Origin: Triticum aestivum | Taxonomy: Eukaryota > Streptophyta > Magnoliopsida > Poales > Poaceae | Length of the DNA stretch: 64,000 nt | Reading direction: 5' to 3' | NCBI RefSeq assembly: GCF_018294505.1 | Contig: NC_057814.1 | Location: forward strand, 42,059,725 to 42,123,724 | In this document: piece by piece, positions 1 to 10,288 of the stretch | Layout of the letters: every line of letters begins with the position of its first letter | Numbering within the stretch: the first letter of the stretch is position 1 | Notes under the pieces: generated by a model | Told to the model about the DNA's origin: nothing | Database searches by the model: none | What the model saw: only the letters and a program-made list of their open reading frames with translations | Position numbers and translations under genes: made by a program

Positions 1-442
1 ACAGAGTGGTTCGTGAGATCTTACAGGCTCTCTCGTTGCAGGCACAGCGTGGCCCATGATCTCCAGTGGCAAGGATGAGCAACAGCAGTGGCGCCGCGGT
101 GATGTAGTTGTGGAGAGGCAGCAGCTCATCCAGGAGCTTCGCTGATGGCAGTAGGAAGCCTCTGGCACAGCCCTGCGGCGGCCGGCGGTGGAGATGGCCT
201 TCTGAACCCCGTTAGCACCCTTTTAGGATCGGTTGTTAGGAGTCGTGGTTTTCTGGTACGTGTGTGTCAGAGCCCTTGATGGGTACGACTTCCTCCTTTT
301 ATATGTGGCGCTAGGTGGATCAGGGACAAAAACCAAAAGTCGGTTATGGGTGCATCCGATAGGAGCACAATCGTTAGAGGAGGAGACTTTGTCTCCCATA
401 TTTTTCTCTCGGTTAAAAACAATAACCTGAGATCAATCCCAA
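1..442 (-). mobile_element. Possible LTR end, running off the left edge
   Basis: Read on the minus strand, the block starts TGTTGGGATTGATC at 442. About 140 bp later it has a TATA-like CACATATAAAAGG (about 297-304), followed by a CT-rich leader. A TG start, an AT-poor U3 and a TATA box fit an LTR whose remainder lies outside the window. A second LTR copy, primer site and coding region are not visible, so an ordinary promoter plus 5' UTR is an alternative. Confidence 0.3.
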
Positions 443-839
443 CAGCATGGACCTCTGCAGCTTGGTGCGGAAGGACAGACGAGCCGATGGACTGAACACG
501 TTGCGCACGTCGGCGTTGCTGCTTGAACGGTGGGAGTCATGGCCTCATGCCATTTTCGTCCACCGGCCCATGACCTGCTCGACGCAATGTTGGGTGACTC
601 CATTCCTGCCTTCTCCATAGTTGACGTGTGTTATTCCGCGGATCCGGGACATGACTTAAAAGATATATATTTTTTAGGGCGCAGGCACATGCCCGGCCTT
701 ACACTAAGGCCCTTACAAACAAGTTCAAGCAGTACTAAGGAAAGGATGAAAAGAAAAACAAGTACGATAGATGGTCCAAACGGGCCAGATGACACGACGC
801 AGCGTGCAAAGTCCTCATCCGAGATGGGACGGTAGGACG
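443..839. other. Unassigned stretch, no gene recognised
   Basis: Moderately GC-rich at first, with short overlapping open frames on both strands that match no family I know. No terminal repeats or target duplications were seen. Confidence 0.3.
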
Positions 840-1300
840 GGTGGTCCCCGAACTGGTGGTGTCCTTCCTTCCTGCGCGAAGAAGCTTAGAGCACCTTGCG
901 AGCTGCTCCACTCTTCCTTGCTCCGTTGGTCTCGCCAGAAGCTTTCATAGATGCAAAAGGATCAGCAATTTGTATATCACATCAGCCCGATGTTTGAATT
1001 TTTTCCCCTCTATCAGTGCTTTATTGCGACAGACCAAGCTAACACTGCGAACCCCACCCAAGCCTTCTTGCGATCCTGACCATGCGAGGATTTGATTAAC
1101 GGAAAAACATCCGAGAAAGATCCCGGATTCCACGAATAACCCGTAGCCGCACGAAGCACACTCCATGCAAATCGAGTGACGATGCAACCGAAAATGATAT
1201 GATCAATGTTTCGTCCTCACCACACCACACACATTTGCCGTCACCCGGGCCATTGCGTTTTTGCACTTGATCCCAACTTGGGATCCTATTCCTCGCCACT
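840..1300 (-). mobile_element. Degenerate L1-type LINE fragment (zf-RVT region)
   Basis: The minus strand encodes, across frameshifts, the zinc-binding tail that follows the reverse transcriptase in plant L1 elements. KCVWCGEDET lies near 1215-1245, and the next frame continues with a DHIIFGC-like stretch. RADVIYKLLILL follows near 960-1000. Spacing and order match the zf-RVT domain and the segment after it, where an RNase H would follow. At least two frame changes and internal stops show it is dead. The 5' part of the LINE is absent. Confidence 0.6.
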
Positions 1301-1764
1301 TGTTAGAGGAATATTTTTATAGGTGGACCCAAATGTGAAAGGGCTTATAAGTGAACCAAAATATGTGAAGGGCATGACCTAGCACCCGCCACTGCTACCT
1401 TGGAGAAACAACACCGACGGGTAACTAAACGGGCCCGCCACTGCTGAAGTGACAGCAGGGACAGAAAAAAATGTTAATGATGTATTGAGAGATATTGAAT
1501 GTGTATTAAAATATGGTCTTGATGTACAGAAAAAAATGTGTTGTGTAAAAGAAAAATGTAGACATGTGTTGAGAAAAAAAAGAGAAAAGGAGAAAAAAAG
1601 CAAATAAAAATAAAGATAACGAAATACAAAATTAAGAAACAGAAGAAAATCAACAAATAAACAATAAGAAAAGCGAAGAAAAATAAAAAAAGACCTAGAA
1701 GGAAATAAAGGAACCAAAAGAATACGAAAAAAAGATGAAAACCAAAACAATACGAAAAGTTGGG
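1301..1764. repeat. Purine-rich low-complexity tract
   Basis: From about 1465 to 1760 the plus strand is almost entirely A and G, with runs such as aaaaaaagagaaaaggag. The long minus-strand open frame here (1379-1837) is a phenylalanine/leucine-rich artefact of this bias. No gene is supported. Confidence 0.5.
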
Positions 1765-2765
1765 AAATAGGGATGGGGTGATATGTGTACCACATATATT
1801 TCTGATCTGAAGTCAGTATGCATTGCATTATATGCACATATTTATTTTAAGACGTAACTAACAGGGAAAATTGAATGAGTTGGCTGATAGAATTTGAAAG
1901 GACAGGTACCAACCAAGTCCAATTAAAAGATGGCGCATGCTCTTATGTACGAAATTGAAGACTTCAATTATGTGTGAAGACATTCAATGCTCAAATTTCC
2001 TGTGAAATTTATCCTAAATAAATGCTACAAGCAACCGCATGATGCATGACTAAATCATCCATATAAATATGACCACCGATGGATTATGTTCCCTCCATGC
2101 TTCATGAGTTGGACACAGCCATGGAGTCTCAACAACTTCAAAACCAACCCTTAGCAAAACCGTTGCAAGAAAAAAAAAGTGCTAGATTGAGAATATGAGT
2201 CACCGGGATTTGAGTGCTTAGTATTCAATGAAACTCTTGTACTTCTGCTTGTTTTAGGGTCCGTGCCAAACTTTTCTATGCTTTGCATGCTTGATGGGCT
2301 TGCACCTATGCTCAGTGGATAGCTTGAGTAAGCAAGTAAAGGAGTGTTCCACTTGTGCTTTCGTTGGTTAAGAACCAGCTTGTTGTCTCTTCCATTCCTA
2401 GATAAACCGTTGCTCTAAGCATAGGGTGAACATATGGACTGAGTGCAACCACGCAGACTAGGTGGGTACTCGCCTTGGCTACCATGTCCTTCACCTACAT
2501 CCCGTTGATAGCATGGAAGAGTGACTGTCATGCTTTGTACCTTAACCACATTTCCACCTATATGTCTGCTGGAAGCATAAAAATTGAGCTATACAATGAA
2601 GTTTGCATTCTCCATAAAAGTTTCAGCAACATTATTGTCTGAATACTAACTATTTGTTCTGGTTTTGGATGCGCTGAGTTAGTTACTTATACCATTTCAA
2701 TTGGTGTTCCACCACAAAGGAATCATCCTTTCTTCGAACTATAGCTCCTTTGATGATTAAGATGA
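1765..2765 (+). repeat. Dispersed repeat R1, copy 1
   Basis: An unclassified sequence about 0.5-1 kb long that recurs at 16990 and 63285, with a shorter match at 3570. Shared landmarks in order are GAAAGGACA..ACCAAGTCC, a TATA-like CCATATAAATATGACCACC, CATGGAGTCTCAACAACTT, TAGATTGAGAATATGAGTCA and a block ending TTGGTGTTCCACCAC. The start codon in CATGGAGTCT opens only short, non-conserved frames. It could be an old transposon segment or a duplicated non-coding gene part. Nothing identifies the family. Confidence 0.55.
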
Positions 2766-2799
2766 CTTTGATGTTCCTTAGTAATTGCATCATGCATAT

Positions 2800-3050
2800 T
2801 TATTTATGTAGTAGAAGGAACCTCTTGCCCATCGTAAGGAATCATCTGAAAGATACCTTGGACCATCATTTCATAACAAGAACATGGGTGTTAATAGGCT
2901 ATGATCGATAGTTTCATCCACCTTATCGCAGAACACGCACCTTGCCTTGTGTGGTAAGCATCTTCCTTCCTACACATATCATGAAAGACACTGTTTTGTG
3001 TATATTGATCTTTGGATTTCCATGTGTGGGTGATTTCACTGAGGGGCACG
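2800..3050 (-). mobile_element. Degenerate LINE fragment (zf-RVT)
   Basis: The minus strand reads VFCDKVDETIDHSLL, the CxxC..ET.DH pattern of the plant L1 zf-RVT domain. It is preceded in another frame by KTVSFMICVGRKMLTTQGKV. The frame break and a nearby stop mark it as a relic. It is smaller than the fragment at 840-1300 and not contiguous with it. Confidence 0.5.
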
Positions 3051-3055
3051 CTACG

Positions 3056-3290
3056 CAGTGCCAATCAAGAGCCCGGCCTCCTCGTTGCAATTGCAACAAC
3101 GATTGCATTGCAGGACCTAATGCAACCGAGGTCATGTTGCACAAACGAGATTTAGTTTTTCTACAGAGGCCTTGTTGCAGATTATTTTTGAACATTTTTT
3201 CTGTTGCAAAATCTTTTTACAACATAGGTCCTGTTGCAGAACCTCATTGCAACACAACACTTGTTGCAAAGCACTTCATGGCATCGAACA
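3056..3290. repeat. GTTGCA/TGCAAC motif cluster
   Basis: About ten GTTGCA or TGCAAC hexamers in either orientation fall within roughly 230 bp, many as TTGTTGCA. The hexamer occurs at irregular spacing, so this is not a simple tandem array. Confidence 0.5.
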
Positions 3291-4429
3291 CACGATGCTT
3301 CTGGTTCTAGAGGAATAGATTGAGTTAGCGCCCCAGGAATTTTCCGGGTTGGAGAGCTAGTGGTGCCAGGGATTGGGCTATGTTGGAGCTAGTTTTTGGA
3401 CGAACTCCCCGAATATCAAATTGTTATTGGGGAAAGAGGCTCTCTTGGAGATGTTGTAATGTTGGGTGAGCAGGCCACTTGTTTTACCCCTAAGAAGACT
3501 AGCTAGTTTATTTTGTCGCAAACCTATATCATTACTCTTCTGCTTGATTAATGGATCAGGTAAATATTTGTATATGTTTCAAAATAAATAAAATTTTAGC
3601 AGAGAGTGCATGAATCTCAACCAAGTATGAAGTAAAATATAGGGTGTACCCTTGGTGTGTAACACTGAAGACCCTACCATTGTTTATGAAGATATTCCAG
3701 GCATAAATATCTCTAATATAAATGTTTACAACGACCATACAATGCATGGCTTACCATCCCTCTAAATATGACCAACAATGGTGTGTGCTCTGTCCATGCT
3801 TCATGAGTTTGAGTTTCGGCACTTTGCACTCCTAAACAAAACTTGGTAACAAATAATCTAAACTAAAATAATAAGGGAGGTGAGCTTCAGAAAACATGAC
3901 ATTAAAAATGTAATTCATAGTAGAAAAGAGGACTTTGTGCTGTCCTGGGCCTAGTCGCCGCTAACCCGAGGAGACAAAGATGTTTTTGAATTCTAGGTAT
4001 AGGAGATACTATGAAGTTCATTTTTCTCACACAGGCTTCTTTTCGTTGCAGTTTTCTTCCAGCGTTCCATCCTGGGACACGTGATGCAGTTTTAGCTATG
4101 GTCATGCTCAGGCTAAGAAAACTTTTCTAATTAGATGGCTAATTAAAGAATTCCCATGCCTAGCCGGTACAAGACTTACAACACCAAATATTCAAAAGAA
4201 TAACAGAAAGTCACTTCGATGTAAGCACCACCCTTCTCGTGTATACATTTCCCCATCTCCATCCAGGTAGAAGCATGCTCTGCTTATAGATCAATACAAC
4301 TTCTCTTACATTATCAAATAGGTTTTAGAGAAATGGTCGACAATCACAGGAGAAGAATAAATAAAACCTAAAGTCTAGGAAAATTAACAACTTACAATGG
4401 CGCTGGCAGATTTTCTTGAGAGAAGTCCG
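3291..4429. other. Degenerate repeat DNA with a partial R1 match
   Basis: Around 3570-3870 the sequence resembles part of R1 (TGCATGGCTTACCATCC, then ATATGACCAACAATGG and TCCATGCTTCATGAGT). The rest shows no open frame, terminal repeat or RNA gene that I can support. Confidence 0.35.
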
Positions 4430-5330
4430 TAGAGTTTTTTATCATGAGGTAATGACCATACAATTTAGCTCATCCTCCTAGTTTGCAATTAGCTGCCAGA
4501 GCCCTTGCATAGGGGCACCAAAGGATATCGTGTGTCTGGGTTTCTGGCAGTTGGCCATATAAGGGGCAGAGTTGATGACTCAATAAGCAATGCACCATGA
4601 CACTTGGTGTCTTTTCTTCAAAACAATGGATAACACAATTGCCTCTGCATAGATTGATGCATACAACTTTCAGTTAATAACTGCATACTTTACAAGATAC
4701 AACCATCTCAAAGTGTTAGCTGAGGGACATTGAGGTCTTGAAACATGGCATGTTGTAGTTTTCCATCAAAATTATTATAGAAGCATAGAACAAGAAGAAA
4801 TCATCTGTACCACAAGGAACCCGGATGCCAATCCAAGCCGGTCTTTCATCTATTCATTTATATCACCTCCCAGCTTCTAGCTTACACGTGGTGAACCAAA
4901 CTTTCTAAGGCCAATAACCTTCAAGTACCGCATTAACATGATTCCAATTGAGCATACATGCAACATTTCTACCATTTGGCACTAAAGGAGATCTACATAG
5001 GAAATTCCTACGAAGCTTATCTATCGTCCCTTTTATTACCCAGATGACCACGAAATATTGTTAATGTATATCAATCGGGATGAATGTGAGCCAGCCTGGC
5101 TACCAGTGTTGATCTGCATCTTTGCTTCAAATCACCGTAATTTGCTACGAATTTTATCCAAGACAAGTTGCAGTTCAGCCTTAGAGATCTTCTTGTAATG
5201 CAAAAATAATCCTACATATTTAAGCGGACTTCTTGAACTGGCACACGGAACATTTCAAATGTGCACTACTATTTTTGTCAGGTCATGCATGCCGATTTGA
5301 TTTTTGTTGTTGGATTTAGAATTTGTTCGC
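4430..5330 (-). mobile_element. Degenerate LINE reverse-transcriptase fragment, copy 1
   Basis: On the minus strand, KYVGLFLHYKKISKAELQLV followed by a LDKI-like stretch matches the plant L1 reverse-transcriptase tail (YLGLPLSHKRLSKADLQPLL type). Downstream come degenerate equivalents of the RRNFLW..GG..LV.W section. Several in-frame stops make it non-functional. The same region recurs at 6545-7640, and flanking sequence (5600-5820 versus 8100-8350) is also similar. The two copies therefore look like a duplicated block, not independent insertions. Confidence 0.6.
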
Positions 5331-6544
5331 TTGTTTATACTTCGATATCATTGTTTCTTTGAGGAGGGATTGTTGTAGGGTAGTATTCCGTTTGTAATGC
5401 AAGTACTATGGTGCACTAGCAGCTCAAGGGCTATAGGATCCTAGCACCAAAGATTCATCAATACGAGTACCAAAATTCCCTGAGAAAAAAAAGGTAGATG
5501 CACTAGAATAGAGCAAACATTTAGATATGAATCATGTGTTTCCTCACAAGTGCAATAAATAGGTAGCTATATCTAGAAGAACACTATTATAGTTTCAAAA
5601 AGATAACTAAAAAGTGTTGAAGGCCTACGCGTGCACCTGGCCAGAGCCACAACATGTTATAAAAAGGTAGATGCACTAGAATAGAGCTAAGATTATACTA
5701 CCACCTATTGCAAAGTTGAACAAAGGATGGAAGAGAGAAATAGCAAGTCGATTGTCATGGTTCTGATTTGGTCGTTGGATTGGAGCTAAATAACAAGAAG
5801 TGGGGTTGAGAGGTGTGGGGAATTGGTTTCCAAGCTCTCTACTTTATGGAATCTTATCCTCTAGTCCTTGGGCATTGTTCTTCCGAGCTGCGCTGGGTGC
5901 AGCCTCTGGATGCGGGAGTGTAGCATTTTAGGAGAAGAGCTACAAGTAGCTCTCTATTGCGAGTGTGTGATTTGGGCGTTGGGATGCGGAATTGTAAAGC
6001 ACGTGAAGAGATACTTGCTTGTATACAACAAGATGGGACAGTGCGACTATCCTTTTGGTATATATCTATCGTGTATGGAACAACAATTTTGGTCGCCCGT
6101 TGGCTGCACATAAGGGACACACAGATACTGCACCCCATTTATCAGTGTCATCACTTTTAATCGCCTCTCCTCGTCCATCGCTTCTCCCACGCCATGCTGT
6201 CCAATGGCGACAAGGTCATGTCCTGCTGCCCCCGCCAACAGCCTGCAATGGAAAGTGCTGATCGAGGGGGTGTTAGGGTTCCCGGCCTATTCCGAGACAC
6301 GTCGCAGCGCCCGGTCTAGATCGAGCACAAAGATGCGGGGGATGAAGGAGAACTCCCAGCTGGATCCTGTGGCAGTGCCAACCGTGCATACATCCATTTC
6401 TGGTTCCACAGGAGAAATGGGCGTGGAGAAGTAGTGGAGGTCTTCCGGACCGGATCCTCATGTTCTTCATTTTTTATTCTCTTTTATTAATTTTCTTCAC
6501 AAATTAATTATGTCAAAACTGCGCCGTTGGGGTGGGGGATCAAG
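5331..6544. other. Duplicated flank of the LINE block, otherwise unassigned
   Basis: The piece at about 5600-5820 (AGGCCTACGCGTGCACCT and what follows) is a diverged duplicate of 8100-8350. Between 5830 and 6470 there are several short overlapping open frames without recognisable domains. No gene is supported. Confidence 0.35.
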
Positions 6545-7640
6545 TGTGTCTGTGTTTCAAAACATACATTTTAAGCAGTTGGCCAAAATAATGGAAGAGT
6601 TGATGATTGAATAAGCTATGCACAATGTCACTGGGTATTTTTTGGTCACTAAGTGATCATGAGGTATATAAACATGCAATGTCGCCATTACCAATCTGAA
6701 TTGTTCTACAACCATAGAAAAACAGGAATCCTGTCCGTGCCGCAGAGAGTTAGGATGCCGATCTAGCATGGTCGACTTTTGTTTGTTCATGGATTGATAT
6801 ATCACTTTCTTCTATGGTTGATAACCCCAAACCTACTACATCAATCTGAATCCAACTGACCAAAGATGCAACCTCCATGCAATTTATCTCTATGGTAGAT
6901 TTATATGGAAAATTCTTACGAAGCTTATTGATCTCCTTAATTAACGAGGAGCCCAAACGTATTACCGTTAACATATACTCCCTCCATCCAGAAATAACTG
7001 CCGCTCAAACAGATGTATAGAGTATACGGAAGAACTCCTTCGCGTGCGGCCGCTGCAACGCGCGAATCAATCCACCGTGGAGTTGCTAGTCACTTTTCCA
7101 ACGGCCACTCCGATAGGATTCTGCAGGCCCACCACGTCTGACTTCTGAGCACGTATACATGCAAACGCTAGTTAAGGAAATTGGGCCCACCCAAAACTAC
7201 CACTAATCGCCCCCTGATTTTCAGGGGGGGGGGGGGGCACGCTAATTAATCCTCCTAATCCTTCGACGTAGTTGCTACACACATTCCATATCGGTGCTAT
7301 CCGAAAGTGGCCGCTCCAACGCGCGCGTGCGGGATAGCCACGCCCTAGAGCATATATCCGTTTGAGCGACAGTTATTTCTGGACGGATGAAGTATATAAA
7401 TTACGACGGACAAGAGAACCGCATTGACAAAACATGAGCCAACTAGCTTTGGTGCCCAACTTTCCTTGCCATCACTGTGATTTGGTTCCAGTATTATCAA
7501 TGAAAGGCTGTTTGCTGCATGTTAGCTGGAGAGATCTTCTTGCAATGCAACAGAAATCTTGACATTTCTAGGCGAATTCTCCAACTAGAACAAGAAACAT
7601 GTCAAAAGTGCAATATTATTTTTGTCTGACAAGCACTCAG
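6545..7640 (-). mobile_element. Degenerate LINE reverse-transcriptase fragment, copy 2
   Basis: The minus strand contains IKEINKLRKNFPYKSTIEIN, then ..VASLVSW.. and GLGLSTIEE. These are degenerate forms of the L1 segment IKKIDK.RR.FLW, the cysteine-poor LV.W block and the GGLG motif. Reading upstream on the minus strand, the fragment is interrupted by a Stowaway element (6978-7392) and resumes with the block homologous to the YLGL region of copy 1. Confidence 0.6.
6978..7392. mobile_element. Stowaway-type (Tc1/mariner) element, 415 bp
   Basis: The left end CTCCCTCCATCCAGAAATAA and the reverse complement of the right end, CTTCATCCGTCCAGAAATAA, form an inverted repeat of about 38 bp with few mismatches. 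TA flanks both sides. The element is longer than typical Stowaways, has no open frame, contains a run of 14 G at 7224-7237, and is inserted in a LINE relic. Confidence 0.85.
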
Positions 7641-7776
7641 AGGCACTAGCACGTTAATTAAGTTTTGTAACACCGTGATAAATGTATTGCCTAGCACCGA
7701 AGCTTCATAAATTTGAGAACAAAAAACCCGGTGAGAAAATAGTAGTGGTCCTAGATAAGAACCACATGCCCCCTTA

Positions 7777-8061
7777 GAGCATGGTTAATAGTATAGCCAG
7801 CTGCTGGCTATAAGTCAGTGCCATGTCATCTACAGCCCATCTTATAGCCAACATGTATAATAGTACATCAAAAGAGTGTACTATTTTTTTATTATGTGGC
7901 CCACCTTTCATTCTCACAAAGTGCCTAGGAGCACGTGCTAGAGCTGGCTCTTCACGAAGAGCCCGCTTACCTTCTCTCTCCTCTTCTCTTTCCTCCAACT
8001 AAGCAGAAATATACTAGTTTATTCCTTATAGCCTGCTGACTCAGTTCTATTATACTTGCTC
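7777..8061. mobile_element. Tourist-type (PIF/Harbinger) MITE, 285 bp
   Basis: The ends are GAGCATGGTTAATAGTATAG on the left and, reverse-complemented, GAGCAAGTATAATAGAACTG on the right. TTA is duplicated on both sides (7774-7776 and 8062-8064). No coding capacity. Confidence 0.8.
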
Positions 8062-8403
8062 TTACAGGAACAACAAATAACTGTAGCCATTATTTAGTAC
8101 GTACTACTTGATGATTATTATGAGGCCTACACGTGCACCTAGCCAAACCATGTTAAAAAGATAGATGCAGTAGCATGGTGCGCAGCTGATACTGCCTGAC
8201 TGCCACCTACAATAGTTACAAAATTAAAGAGAGGGAGGAAGAGAGACAAATCAAGTTGATTTCCATCGTTCCGACCTTGCCTTTGCATGCGATCCAAATA
8301 GAAACTCGTGGCACTGAGAGGCGTGCTCAAATGGTTGGGTCGACTGCCTGACTGTAACATTTTCTGCACCGAACAAGATGGTTAGGTCGCCGTTTTAACT
8401 TGA

Positions 8404-8440
8404 CTAGCAAAAGAGCCCGTGCGTTGCAACGGAAGAAAAA
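8404..8440 (-). mobile_element. Helitron 3' terminus (minus strand)
   Basis: Read on the minus strand, the sequence ends CCGTTGCAACGCACGG, a short spacer, then CTAG followed by T. This is the same arrangement as the two Helitron ends at 12620 and 16236. The body would extend rightwards, through the GC-rich gene-like DNA to about 10 kb. I could not recognise its 5' TC end, so only the terminus is annotated. Confidence 0.55.
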
Positions 8441-8615
8441 ACATAACACACGCTCTTAACCCAACAACCATCACTCAATAGGTCCATCTCCTTTATTTTT
8501 ACGAGGCATCATATTTGTGTTGCCGCTTATCCTCCTTCTCATCCTCGCCGGCGATGGCCTCGGTGTTCACACAAAACAACAAAAAACGTGTCTGAATATG
8601 GTTAATCCTAAGGCG

Positions 8616-8643
8616 TCTCTCTCCCTCTCTCTCTCTCTCTCTC
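8616..8643. repeat. (CT)n microsatellite
   Basis: An interrupted CT dinucleotide run, in DNA with a promoter/5' UTR-like composition. Confidence 0.8.
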
Positions 8644-9830
8644 GCTTTCTCTCACCCTCGTGATGAGAAATCTTTTGTTTTCCCCTGCGACATTTTTCAG
8701 AAATATGCATGTGTAGTTATCGATGTTTTCTTTTCCCTGTATGGTTATAGTGGGGTGTTTATTTGCAATCCGGATCGCCGCCGGTACGAAAGAAAACAGA
8801 TCTTGCGCTATAAATTATAAGTTTGCTTCCAACTTGATTAGGTTCACCAAGCTAGACACCACCCCGAGTCATCCTGAACGAGTCATTCTCTTCCACTGAT
8901 CCCTAGCGCAGCTACCCATCATTGAATCACTCGGACATCATCAGAATCGTCGCTCCCGATGGCCGAAGTATCCAGTGATCCTCGGTCGATTCCGAGCTAT
9001 CTTGTGTGGATTTCTCCAATTGATTTGGCCAGTAGAGCGAGTGACATGAGAGGAATGCGAGGGTGTCCTCGAAGCCAAGCTTTGCGAGCTGTGGCGTCAG
9101 CATCGACCTCGTGCACCCACGTCCGTCCTCTCCTCCATCCATGAAAGGTGCGACACTGCTGATGTCCCTTGCCAAACAAGCGCTCGTGCGCGTGGTGTGG
9201 CAGGGGTGCAGGTGCAGCCGGGCGTGTTCTCTGCCGTAGGAGGAGCCTCCCATCGCTGGTGTGGCGTGTTGCCCTGCTTCCCCTACCCTCTGTCCCATCC
9301 GCATGCAAGGTTTGGCCATCCGTAGCTGTTCCCCTGCCGACCCTGCCTGCAGCGTGTGGTGCAATGGAACTCCGGATGAGCCCCGTGTGGTCATGTCCAA
9401 AAGAATTGGACAGGGGCATCAATCTTGTCCATTGACGGCCATGTTGCATTATCCTCGCTCGGCACAGCTCGTCATATTCCCCAAGCGAGTGCGTGCGTGT
9501 GTTTTGTTTAGTGCTAGTGTGTCCGTGCGTTGTGCTTGGTACATGCAGGGTGAGCTTTCGGAGAAAACGTCGAGGAGCCCACAGCATGGAGTTTTGGCAC
9601 CGATGAGTGCGCTCGCCGCGGTCAACCCCTGCTTGCCCGCACTCACTCCCGAGCCTGCGCTGCCGTGGTCATGGCCGGCAAGCCTCAACATGCTCCGATA
9701 TAAACTGGGCGCTCCGGGTGCAGGCCATGGAGGCCCTGGCGAGGAGCATAGTGGCCTGCATCCGTGCTCGCGTTCGTCGCCTCGCCCTCCCGGGGAGCTC
9801 TACCTCAGCCTAGCGTGACGAGGGAGACAC
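8644..9830. other. GC-rich gene-like DNA, unidentified
   Basis: From about 8927 to 9820 GC content and codon-like open frames rise on both strands. The longest minus-strand frame is 196 codons (8997-9587), overlapping a 157-codon frame (8927-9400) and a 185-codon plus-strand frame (9261-9818). None shows a domain I know, and overlapping frames of similar length argue against any one being a gene. Next to a Helitron end, captured exon DNA is the likeliest explanation. Confidence 0.3.
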
Positions 9831-10278
9831 ACCCGTAGGTCAAAACCACCATTGACCATTGCCACATTAGCACCCAGTCGAGGCAAACCACCCATGGACT
9901 GGTTTTGGTTGGTATGAGATTGTCTAAGGGGTGGAGGGAGCAGAATAAAGATCAGGAGGTTAAGTGAACTACCAACTTTCTTTAGGGTAGTAAAATGGAT
10001 TTTTTTTCTCTCTCTTTGTTATGACAAAGGCAACAAAACAATGTGGACCACAATGGGACAGCCTCTGAGGGAAGCAAATCAAGCACGTGCCCCTAGATTA
10101 CATGACTACAACAATATAAGGAAGGGATAAGGAGTTACCACCTAGGAAGGAGGGATTAAGATGAAATAATTATTTTCCTGGTTTGTAACTTTTCCTATCA
10201 GCGATGGCTGCAGAGATGGGTTTGGATATACATTTGATTGAGAACTACGTCCTTATTGGAGCAATAGACTAGACTTTA
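9831..10278. other. Unassigned AT-richer DNA between Helitrons
   Basis: No terminal repeat, RNA gene or meaningful open frame seen. It ends with the A preceding the TC start of the outer Helitron. Confidence 0.3.
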
Positions 10279-10288
10279 TCCGACTATA

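Noticed and set aside
1379..1837. 152-codon minus-strand open frame
   Set aside because: It is a Phe/Leu/Ser polymer produced by a purine-rich tract on the other strand.
1765..2770. Protein-coding gene starting at CATGGAGTCTCAAC in R1
   Set aside because: In all three copies the frame stops after 20-30 codons and the peptides diverge, so it is not conserved as protein.
8997..9587. 196-codon minus-strand frame as a gene
   Set aside because: Three overlapping frames of similar size, low-complexity composition and no known domain. Kept only as gene-like DNA.
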